From Apostichopus japonicus (Eukaryota > Echinodermata > Holothuroidea > Aspidochirotida > Stichopodidae), in contig NC_092579.1 of assembly GCF_037975245.1 (NCBI RefSeq), positions 21,150,666 to 21,214,665 of the forward strand: a DNA stretch of 64,000 bases, read 5' to 3'. Made by a program: the position numbers and the translations under genes. Positions 24,801-36,800 of this stretch are shown piece by piece. Each line of letters starts with the position of its first letter. The stretch's first letter is position 1. The notes below the pieces were generated by a model. That model had not been told where the DNA came from. It saw nothing but the letters and a program-made list of their open reading frames with translations, and ran no database searches.

Positions 24801-27800
24801 AGTGATATGTGTGGATTGTACCATTACGTGTAGAGGAGTGTTGAAGATTTTGTCAACCTATGTCGCTTTAGATGTTGTGTGTGCTTGCCCTAAGTGGGAA
24901 GTTTGCAATCTCAGGGGTGCTTGCGGAACATTGGTGATCATAATGATAAACGTACATTCACGAATGTGACTTCAAAAATAATTGCGTGTTTGTGCGAGTG
25001 CATTCGAGATCTTTGGCATGAAAGCTTGCATGGGATGAAGTTTTTCTTCCACAAAAACCAATGAAAGTTAAGTTATAATAATATGGGAGCAGTTCAGTGC
25101 AATAGCACTTTAAATTGTTTAATACTAAAAAGGTGAGCAACTTGCCGAATAAAACAGTTTACATATATATGGTGTACCAAATTTAACAGTTAAATTCCTT
25201 GGCGGATGTACTTGTAGAAAGGAGACTTTTGTTAGACCTAATGGCATATTGTAACTGCAGTGTTGCAGTGTTATATCTGCAATGGTGAGAAATACCTATG
25301 AATCTAACCCCAACAGTTTGAGTTGCCGCTCAGGGACCAGCATAGAGGGAGTTTACCAAGCAGCATTACTTACACCACACGTACATCCCTCCTTACACAC
25401 CCTCCTTAACCCCTCCTTACCCCATTCCTCAGACACCAGAACTGCTATACTTAAGGATCCAAATTCAAATTCAAAATTAAAGATCCAAATTTATCACCTG
25501 TTTCTCAGGTTCAATTGTCATTTTCATTCAAGCTGCACTAGGTGTTTCTAATCGCTCATCAAGTTATATTTAATTCTGCCGTTTTGATCCTCGTGATTCA
25601 TTGTAAAAAAGCGATGCTAGTGGAATTAAGCTTAACTGGAGGAAATATCTTTCAAAAAGTCTCTGAGCAATTTTGTCACGTGGGACAATTAAATTATTCG
25701 ATCTGTAAACATTAACTGCATGTCTTATCTCGATTTACTTCTGTCTGCAGTATTTAGTGGCACGTCGACTAATATTTCACGTATACGTCTAATATTTCAT
25801 TCGACTCATAGTTCATGTATATGACATATATTTTCTGTTGCATACTGCATGTATGTATGTGTCTAATGAAGTTGAATTTTTTACCTGACATATCGATTGT
25901 ATGCTTTCCCATCCAACAGTGCCTGGGTCTTTCAGAACAAGATTTAAAGGAGAGAGAAGTGGACCATGTAGATATTGCTTACAACGAAGTGCCTGAGAAA
26001 CACTATAAAGTGGAAGAGGTAATATATAATGTAAGGACATAGCTCACTATACATATGTAGAGAGGATGGTTTAAATATGCCAAGGCCTTCATGACATGTC
26101 TGAGGATATGGAGTGAGGGCATTGACTCTTCTCCTAAACGTACGCACCAGGTTCCAGTATACCGTACCAACAAACCGGGAGGATTCTTGCGCTGGTGTTA
26201 ACAAACCGGTAACATTCTTGAAAGGTGATCAGCTTCGTAGGCTTAAATCGTGGTGCGTATGTATAGGAGACGGATAAGTATTGTCATTTGTTAATACCAA
26301 AAACCAGCAAGTTTTTTGGGGGGAGTATTTGGGTGAACTTGCATTTAACCATTTTGTAGCCATTTACCCTCCAAATCCCTAAGGCACCGGTGGGAAGGGG
26401 AATGTGTGATGGGGTACAGTGTAGGCTAGGGGTGTGAGCTAACATACTGCTATGCTGCCATTTACCAACATGTGAATGAGTGAATGATCAAGTAATAAGC
26501 CGTTTATAGAATTGTTCGAGCCATTATCCAGCATCAGATGTGTGACAAGAGCTGGTCGATGTGATGAGTCATCAGTGATATGCTGATCACTAATTGTCAA
26601 TTAATTCATGCTGATTGATCTCATTGTAATTATGCATATCAAGACTTATTTTAAATCTGTGTCATTTGGTGGGTGTCAAATCTTCTTTTAAATGGGTTTC
26701 TTTAATGGTGTCAAGAATTATTTGAAATGGGTGTCCTTGATGGGTGTCAAGACTTATTTTAAATTGCTGTCTTTGGATGGCTGTCATGATTTGTTTTATA
26801 TGAGTGTCTTTGGTTGGTGTCAAGGATTAATTTAAATTGTGGTCTTTGGTGGGTGTCAAGAATTATTTTAAATGAGTGTCTTTGGTGGGTGTCAAGACTT
26901 AATTTAAAATGGTGTCACATTATTGCCCTCTGTCAGCATTGTCATAGATTCGACACCTATATTCCTGTCTAATGTTTAGAGTAGTAATTGCCGATAACGT
27001 CAAATAGAAAGTTGACCCGGTGTGTTTAATGAAGATTAGTGTTGCCCTGAAAATTAGACTTTGAAGACTTACTAAATACTTTAATAGTCACATATTCACA
27101 AACTATCACTACAAGGTGTATTAGAGCAATTTTAGTTACAAGACAGGTAAACAGTCTAATTTACACAGGCTGCTTCTTTAAACTTTTAAGGAAAGTGTTA
27201 ACTGACGATAAGAACCGTCAGGAAACTAGTTTTGGAAACTTTGACAGTTTTAGGATGTTAACATTTGTGGTTTAACACAGATGACCACCATAATTGAATC
27301 CCATTGTAAAGCTGGGTGGGAAACAATGCCCTGTTTGAACTGTATGTAATATGTAAGGAAAATTAATTCTGAGTAATGTACAGTCTTGCCAGTACACTAG
27401 TTATGAAAATAGTGTCTAGGTGACAAAAGCCCCCCAAACAAAGACTTTAATACCAATTCCTAGGAATAATATAGAGAGCTTAAATTTTTGGGTAGCAGGT
27501 TTGAAGACTTTTTTCAACCTTTGTGGCTATAAAGTACTATGGTTTCTAGATGTGTTTTATGAAACCTGCTACAGTATGCATCCTTGTACATTAGTTAACA
27601 TACAGTAATTTGTTCGTCTTGCATCACATAATGCGATGCCATACCATATAAGTGATTCCCCGAACTCATGCTTTCCAGTCCCACTTTCGTCTACAAGAGG
27701 TTGGATGACGTCTCAGATTGATCAATTTACTGGTAGTTTAGGTGGAATAAGTACTTCCCGAGTGTTCGTTAGGACACTTAAAGCCAAAACATTTCGTCAA

Positions 27801-30800
27801 GTATCTCTTCACAATTGTTTTGATATTTGGTTTTTGATTCATATATTTTTTTGATAGAATGATTGATAAGTTAGCTGTTTAGTTTTTCTGTTTGAAGAAA
27901 GTTGCTGATTCTAGAATTGATTGTATTTCAAAAGGCAAGGTTTTTGCAGTGGTGGGTTAAAAACCGTCATCCTTAGGGTCGAAAACATATCTCGTTACAA
28001 TCTGTAAATTTTAAAGGTTATTGTATAATTCTATGAATGTTTACAGGCAATGGAAGAGTGATTGGCATTTGAACAAAGTAATGGAAATACTTTTTTGTAG
28101 AACATATAAGGAAGGGTTAAACCATTTGCAAACGATTGGTTTTGACGTTGTCGTATTGTGACAAATAGCCGAGGAACAATCTGCACTAAATTAATTTTCT
28201 AATCACCAAGAACTATGATCCTTGAGATGAAACCAATTTAATTAAACTTTGATTAACAGTCCTCAGTCATACCAGCAGTATAAACCATCATCTCGGGCAA
28301 TCAATCTAGCTGTTTCAGATTACTTTTTAATACCAACAAACTTTCTTGAGTATTCTTCTAGGACCTTAAGTAGACCTGAAGTAGATTTTGACAACCGATG
28401 CATGAAAATCTTTACAGACATCTTTGTTGACGATAATTTATTTGTCATAGTAATTACCAGCGTTTGATGCAGCTCATTTTAGTTTGGCAGCTGTATTTCC
28501 AAATCTACAAAAAGCAGTCGAATTCAAAATTGGATTGAAATGGAGTAAAACAATAAAGACCAAACTAGAAATTGATTTCACAGAGAGACCGATTCCATTT
28601 GGTTCTCAACAGAAACTTTCTTCCCACATGTGTTGCAACCAACTTGTACAAAAAAATCAAGATTTTCAACTTTCTTAACTTCCATTATTTGAAATGAAAA
28701 CTAATGACTGCTTGAAAGTGGTAGTGAGGTGTAATTTTATGGGATTTTAGACTGAGCAACAAAGTACAAATTGTGTATATACCAGTACTGTTGGTATATT
28801 AGTGGCTACGTAGAGCTTATACTGAAAACAACACTATTTGCTGCTATTGGACTTGCTTTCAAATGCGAGTCATGTTTATGTGTAGACTTTTCATTGAAGG
28901 CCTTGAACAGATCTTTTATGAATCGCAAGTCCAGTTTCTGTTCTCATCGACTAAGGCTTTGTAGAGGTACTTCTTATCTAAAGCGATTTAGAGGTATAAA
29001 CGGTGTTGCTGATGTACTCAATCATTAGCTAAGCTTAGTTTTTTCCTAATTCTCTCCTGTTTGTTTGCAATGTACCCGTAGTTGGTATAGTTATACTCAA
29101 GCTATAAACTACATTACTTGCTGTTCATTTTGGCTTTGACGTCATGTCGCATTGGCTGTATGCTGTAAGCTATATTATAAGACTATTATATTATAAGGCT
29201 ATTAAAACTATTAGACTATTAAGATATTATATATTCTATAAGACTATTATAAGGTATTATAAGTGGATTATTCATATGAACTTCCTTGCTTTCAAATTTC
29301 ACAGATGAATTGTCATTTTGAACCACCCCCCACTCCCTCCAAACACAAAAATAAGTTTTCTTACCTTGAAATGCTTTTCCTAACATCTATAAGCCTGTAT
29401 GATGGCAGTTTGCCAAGAACGGTTTCTTAATATATGATAAAGATGGCCTTTAATTTATGCAAGATATAACAGATGTGGAGATCTTTCGGAAATACATGTG
29501 ATGAAACATGATAAAAACCAGAAGATTTTATCAGTTTCTAGCAGGATGAAAAAACAGCTGCCATTAAATTTGCTTAAGTTGAAGAAATATCAGTAGTTTG
29601 TTTCAATATTGTTTGTTTATTATGTTTTTGTTTATTCAAAGGCAATGCAATAGGTTTACCAACTAAAAACGGGGACTATTTCAGATAAGGTTAAGAGTGG
29701 TGTGAGATATATCACTATAAACAGAGAAATAGCTGCCTCTGGGTGAAAATTTACCGGCAAATTATTACGTTAAACCAATGATTTCATGACCATCTTCTGT
29801 GAAAGCATTAAATATAAAGGGTGTACGTTGTCTGCAGGGCTTGGGATTGGGGCACAGTAGAGTGGGCGAGGATTTCCACACTGATGCAGTGATAAAATTA
29901 TGTTTCAAATTTATTTTTATTATAATTTTTGTTTATTTTTCTTAATTGCAGGATCTAAGAAAGTTCAAATCCAAGAAAACAGACAGAGGTCCATTAGAGG
30001 AAGGTTGGAGGGTAGGTATTAATTAAATTAATTAATTAATTAATTACAATTAATTAAATATTTGTACAGTTTAAACAGTATTTCTTAGTTAACTTAAAAG
30101 GTTAAACCCTGGGTTTAAGAGTGAACATCTTCTTGTAACATCTGTGAAATAACTAGGCAGAAAATGTTTCCCTGTTTTTTTTCAGAATTTTTTTCATTTT
30201 TATGTAAGTGTCTATTTTGCTACTTTTCAATAATAAGGGCGCTTCAAAAGTGACTTATAAGTGAGCCATCTTTTCATCTTCGCCGCTTCACTTTACCTTG
30301 AACGTCATAATAGACTTTACTCAGCTCTCAAACAATTGCCATGGTTACAAACACAACTTGTTGAAGTTGGCTCGTTGTAAGGAAACACGGTCGTCAGAGG
30401 AGTCTAAAACAATTTCGATACAGCCGAACAATTTGTCCAACGGACAAACGGAATAGATCATCAAAACTTTTGCCCCTGAGGTAACGTTATTTAAGCAGGC
30501 ACAAACAGCTGAGAAAAATGCTTATTCTATTCAGGAGATATCTTGTAGATTGTGTTTACCCAATTAGGCTCTGAAGACTTGATCAAGTATAGTTTTAGTT
30601 ACAGTGTAGACTTGCAGGGTTTCAAATCTGATAAATTTCTATGTGATATCTTAAATGCATCTTCCAGCTTTGTATTTCCAAGTGAAATCTCTGTAACCTC
30701 CATAAGACAGGAGTAGAGTTTATATTTAATATAACATCAATGGTAAAACACCTTTGACGTTTAATGTCATCATAAAATTCCCTTGTTTCACGTTATCGCC

Positions 30801-33800
30801 GAGGGTAAGATTAAAGTTGCAGAAAGTTCCCTGTGGGTGAGCGGATGCATCAGTTCCATTTCATTACCCACCAGAAATAGCAATGTAAACTAGATAGGTA
30901 CGTACAGGCAGACAGACAGACTATTTTTAATGGCACCTGAAGGTTTTCAATAATCTTCTTCTTCTTCTTTATTGAGATATTAAACTCTTCTTAACCTCTC
31001 TGAAATAGGATTAGAAGTTTAACTGAGTTTTAATGAATCTTTTCGATGTTAGATTTGGTGAAAAACCTCAGGGACATTGTCATGGTTATGTGAATAAAGA
31101 ATCAGTAGTTTCCTTTTCTGCTGCAGTGTGCTAGAAAGAGATGAAAGGTTTCTTCCCTCAAGCCTCTTGACTTGTGTTCAGCTAATATGAATATGCATTT
31201 ACCCTTAAAAACCCAATTGTGTTAGTTTCCCACGCTTCCCATGCCAGATACTACTAAATATCACTAATAATGATATAGATTATCTATCCTACAAACTGCA
31301 GCGGAGATTTTTAAGTTTTAATAGTCTTAACAAAGATATCAGTAAAAACCTAGAGACTCAGTAAGAAAACATTGGCACTTTTCTATATGTCAAAGAAGTA
31401 TGCTAACACTAGGTGTGATTGTATGTAACAATGTAATTGTGTGTAAAAGAAGTATTCTAACACTACATGTAATTGTATGTTCAAGAAGTAGGTGTTATTG
31501 TATGTAAAAGAAGTATTCTATCAATAGTAAATTTAATTGTATGTAATTTTAAGAAGACCAGGTGTAAGTGTATAAAAGAAGTAGTCTATGTAATAGTATG
31601 TAACCAAAAGTAATTTTAATAAGACTAGGTGTAATTGTTTGTTATTGTATTTACAGAATGTAATTGTAAGAAGTATTCTAACAGTAGGTGTTATAGTATG
31701 TTAAAGATCGAGCAAGGTGTTATAGTATGTAACAGAATGTAATTGTAACAGTAGGTGTTATTGTATGTTAAAGATCCAGGTGTTATGGTATGTAAAAGAA
31801 TGCAATTGTATGTAAAAAAGTATTCCATGGTATTGTATTTACAGAATGTAATTGTAAGAAGTATTCTAACAGTAGGTGTTATAGTATGTTAAAGATTGAG
31901 CAAGGTGTTATAGTATGTAACAGAATGTAATTGTAACAGTAGGTGTTATTGTATGTTAAAGATCCAGGTGTTATGGTATGTAAAAGAATGCAATTGTATG
32001 TAAAAAAGTATTCCATGGTATTGTATTTACAGAATGTTATTGTAAGAAGTATTCTAACAGTAGGTGTTATGGTATGTTAAAGAATGTATTCGTATGTAAA
32101 CAAAAGACTGTTATTATATGTAGAGAATGTAGTTGTAAGAAGTATGGTAACAGTAGGTCTAACAATATATTAAAGATCTAGGTGTTATGGTATGTATGTA
32201 ATTGAATGTAAAAGAAGTATACCATGTTATTGTAAGCTAAAGAATGTTTTTGTATGTTATTGCAGTAATTGTATGGAATGTAAAATGAAGTATTGTGTAA
32301 TTGTATGTGAAAGCAGTATCCTGTGTTATGGTATGTAAAAGTACATTCTAACACCAGGTGTTATTGAATGTATTTGTAAGAAGTATTCTAACAGTTGGTG
32401 TTATTGTGTGGAACCCCATAGGTAAGAACGCATCTCAGTTCATTCACCCTTGCAGTTTATTCCTATGAGAAAACTTTGCGATATTGCCGATAATTTAACC
32501 TGTAAACGAAGTTTTGCATGATCTTAAACTGTAGTATAATAGTTTACAGACAGGTCTACTGATTGGAAGCAAAGCTCTTAATCATATACTCATCCTTCTT
32601 GTTTTATCATTATCATTCAGGAAAATACCAAGCCGGTGATGTGTTCGTACAAAGCAATCAAAATGAAGTTTGAAGTCTGGGGATTTCAATCCAAGGTTGA
32701 GAACTTTGCACATCGAGTAAGTCCAAAAATACTTTATCACAGATTGAACTCATTCCTCATGGTCGTTGCCCCTTTTGCTATTTTTTCCGTTTGTTTGCCT
32801 TCATGAGAGATTAGGAGCTGAGGGCACAATTCACAAATTTGATTTAATATGAAATTACAGAGATAGATACATGAGACCAAGGATGCCGTTTCCCTATGTG
32901 TATTAACATTAATAAGCCGCAGTATAAATTTAAATATCTAATCCCTTTGTCCCAATTTAATCGCGTCACTTTTTTATTTAAATTTGAGAAAACATGTTCT
33001 GTTGTTACAAATGCACTTGGTTCAGTGTTGGACCTTCATTGAAACCTTGTTGTGTGACTATTTCTGTACACCCCCCCCCCAAGTGCTCTGACATACCATA
33101 AAGATAACATCAAGTGAATATTATTGAAACTGTTATATAATCAACAATTTGAACACAGCAATTCATCTTGAGCTGTCTCCATTTTGGATTCCTCCCCAAA
33201 CACTAGCTACGATGAACGTTAATTCCTATTAAACAGCACTTACTGTAGTTCTCTTAAATGGCTTTCTCACAAATCAATTATTTTCCATTTAATGCAGGAA
33301 ACCTAATCCCTTTAATTTGAATCTAAATTATTTTCCCTCTTCACTGGATCCAAGCGATTTAGGTCCTCAAATTTCCTGTTTGCATGATTATCATCTGTAC
33401 ACACTCTTAATTAATTCCTTCAAATTTTTTTGAGATTTAAATTTCAACCAAAGTTGAAGAGAAAAATAAGCTGTTTTGGTATTATTTTGTGTTTTAACAT
33501 TTTGACGGGTGGGTAAGGGAAGCCAGAGGCTATTAAATGACTAAATGCCGGTAGATTTTGCTAGTCAGTCAAAGAATCGGCATGATTTTTTTACTGTACC
33601 GTTAATAGGATTGCTATATTTTAGCAAGAAAACTTCATCGTTGAACTTGCTGGTATGTTCATCCATTCATCTACAACATTATTAATATACCAAGACGAGC
33701 TCGTGCGTACACTCGTGTTTGTACAGCCGTGCGTACATCACTGATAGCGAGTTGAGCTGGTCGATACGTGGGTACAAACTTGTCCATATTGGTCCAGTTC

Positions 33801-36800
33801 AGTCTCAGATGATGTGAATCATTTTCTGCTCTTTGCTCCACAGGCAATAAGGGATATCTTAGTCCTTGGACATAGGCAAGCATTTGCCTGGATAGACGAA
33901 TGGCATGGTAAGTTTATCATGACAACTAGAGCAATAGTACTTTGTACTCTTAATGCCATAACAACGCTCCACCACAGGTAACAAGTTCAAAGTTCAAACC
34001 TTAGTCGGTATCCCGCTTGTGATATTCTGTGAGCCAGAACGGACGTACAGTATTTCCCGTTTTAGGTTCAGAGGGTTGTTGTTAACTTTCTAACATCAAA
34101 TCATCAAACTATTGAACAACAAAACGTGAAAAAAATGGTTCTGTTTTTATTTTATATGGTCAATTTGGGATAACAACTAACACTAGCATGTAAAATATGC
34201 GGAACAGTTTAATTACCATATAGATAAGGATTGAAAGTAGTCACAGCTGCATCTGTGCTAAACCGAAGCTTATGGATTGACAAGGAAAACAAGTGGCAAC
34301 AAGAGTACCAACAGTATATCAACATTGCAAGTACATATGTGACTGTGTGTGAACTAATCTCATAAGTGTTTGATGTCATGTGTAAAAAAGAGATTACGCA
34401 CTTCATCTTAGAGTGTTCGGCAAACATTGAAAAATGGGGACGGCAGTCAAAGGATTACAAGAAGTTGGTAATTGAGGAGTGAAGTTTAGATCCTAGTCTT
34501 GACACTTTCCTCTCAAGTGTCTGTCCAAGGTTTCTTGAATAAAGTTACATACATAGTAGCCTTGATATTTTTTAAATGCTCGATGCTTTTTCATCAAGAT
34601 GACTTAAGGTCCCTGGATTAAACTTTCAAGCATGTCTGGGAGTTTTTGTTGCATTATCTGTTGGGTTTGGTGTCTCTGTTTGTGGCAATTTTTCAAACCA
34701 ACTACTGTAAAACAGGCAGAGTCTTGTAAAAGAAATGCATCGTGGGAATTTATCATATCCAAGATTATCGGGACACAAAGAGGTAAATTTGATAAACCAG
34801 AAGATTTACTCGCAGTTATTTCTGTAAATTGAAGGGGTGTGAATAAATTTCAAGTTCGTGTTTTTCTTTGAAAATCTAGCGTTTTACTTCCAAAAGTCTC
34901 CTTTAATAATGATACTAATAATGTAGATTTATATAGCGCCATTCCAGGAAACAAGTAACTGCCCGTGGCGCTTTTCTCACATGTACTAGGAAGAACAAAC
35001 GATTGGATAATGAATTTGTAACAAAGAAGAGTAATGTTACTCTAATGCCACAGGGCACAACTGTAATCTTTACTGAAAGTGAAAAGAAAAACGTTGATTT
35101 GAAGAAACTTAATTATTGATTTGTTAAATAGCTGTAAATAATTAAATCCAGAAAATCCTAGTTGACTTGGGCCACATAAAGCTTTGCAAATACAGATTTC
35201 AATGATATAATTTTAGTTAGTCATTTGTCATTTATAATAAAAAAAAACAGTAAGAGTTAGTAAGATTATTATGGGCATAAATGAATTTGATTTCTAAAAG
35301 TATCAAGATTCGAGGAAAATGTTTTCGTTGACACTAGGTTTACACAGCGCATCATTGTAACTATATCAGGACATTGACGTCTGTGGGTATTATAATGCAT
35401 CCCATTTAGCTCAAGTAAAATGGGTTTTTTTGTTGTTGTGTGTCACTGTAACAACATAATTACTTGACGTCAACGCTTAAGCCCAAAGCTCCTTTGCTGA
35501 ATAATGTAGTAAATTAAATAATGTGTCTGGTGTAATAAGAAAAAAAAATGAAATCGTTGCATTTTATGTTACAATCCTTCGTGTTGAAAAGAATACAGTG
35601 AGGAATGGTGACGTGTCACTTTAAAATGGGGGCTTTGTAACGTTAACTCGGCTACCACTTCCACATAATATCCTAGAAACCCTCATACTGCGCCAACTGA
35701 ACTAGACCCGATTCTACTAGCTATCAAAATTTGTATCTGCCGTGACCTAGTTTTTGATAGTTGTGACCGAGACCCATAACCTTACAACAGACCCCCCCCC
35801 CCACACTGAACCAATACAACAGCTATTGACAGTTAATGACCCATGCTCATTTAGGTCACATGCTAAATTTACTTTCCCCATGATTTAGTTTAATTTTGTT
35901 TAGACTGGGTTTGTTATTGTCATCGAGTTTTACCACCTGCCCGGCTTGGATCATTCAGAATGTAGAAATGCTCAATCGTGTTGCCATGCATGGAAAACTA
36001 ATGATACAGTGTTACAGTGTTAGAAACCTGTACAAGTAACTCTGTGTATTACCCTCGGTTCTCGTCTGGCACGTAATTGAGACTAAGAAATTAAAAGGAA
36101 GTAAGGGAGAGTGAATGAGTTCATTTTAATTACATTGATTTCTATTTTTATCGTGCCATGGTAACAAGTCATGCCTTTATACCGTGTGAAGTTATAAACA
36201 AATGATAAACAGCAAATCTATTTATTGGTCACGAGTAACACTCGCTGGCTTCATTTTCATTACATATATCACACTTTCATTGGCAATACAATAAACCATT
36301 GAATTAAATTATGCCTGAATCCTTGATGGGTTTGATAAACAAAAGCTGTACAAACTTTCTTCCTAGAATATGTTTATTTAATTGAAGCGGCTGAGTACAT
36401 TTTGGCGCTATTTTAACAATCCCATAGTGATGTAATCACATTCATCTCCAATGAAGTAAATTGGATTTTTATTTCTCATTTTTACAATTTTGAATTTGGT
36501 ATTTCAGTTGATAAGAAATTGTTGGTTGCCCTAATATAAGTTAATCAAGTACATTAATTTTTTTCTCAAAAATCCATCAAGTCCATGCAAAGATTTGCTG
36601 TAATAAACAAGCATTCCGAACATTATCAACCTATTATTTGTGAAAAGATGAGCAGTAAAATTGAAAAGGAATGAACGAACTAATTTATTTTTGTATTTTG
36701 AACTTTTCAGGAATGACCATCCAAGAGGTGAGAGAGATAGAGCAGAAATTTCAGAGCCGAACCAACGAGATGGTGAATTCAGGGATCGAACATTCGGACA

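Larger units (their letters stand above)
21877..25919 (+). other. PITPNC1: PITPNC1 intron A (4.0 kb)
   Basis: GTAAGT…CAACAG. It contains one core copy of the dispersed ACCTGTC repeat (22121-22146), several poly-C and poly-G runs and a GC-richer, mostly repeat-free patch at about 24110-24480. No other exon was recognised. Confidence 0.85.
26019..29951 (+). other. PITPNC1: PITPNC1 intron B (3.9 kb)
   Basis: GTAATA…TTGCAG. It holds the 36-bp minisatellite (26641-26915) and an AT-rich direct-repeat patch at 29160-29265 built on AGACTATTATA. Open frames at 28.2-29.0 kb do not resemble proteins. Confidence 0.85.
30012..32620 (+). other. PITPNC1: PITPNC1 intron C (2.6 kb), largely minisatellite
   Basis: GTAGGT…CATTCAG. 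It contains a (TTAA)n run at 30020-30055, a unique GC-richer stretch at 30270-30480 with an X-box-like site (ATTGCCATGGTTAC, 30335-30348), and the ~1-kb GTAATTGTATGT minisatellite. Confidence 0.85.

Noticed and set aside
26641-32415. Regularly spaced repeats as CRISPR arrays
   Set aside because: No unique spacers, degenerate units, animal introns; ordinary minisatellites.
34375-34480. HFILEC-containing frame resembling the end of a non-LTR reverse transcriptase
   Set aside because: Only about 30 residues, upstream frame broken by stops and no other reverse transcriptase motif nearby.
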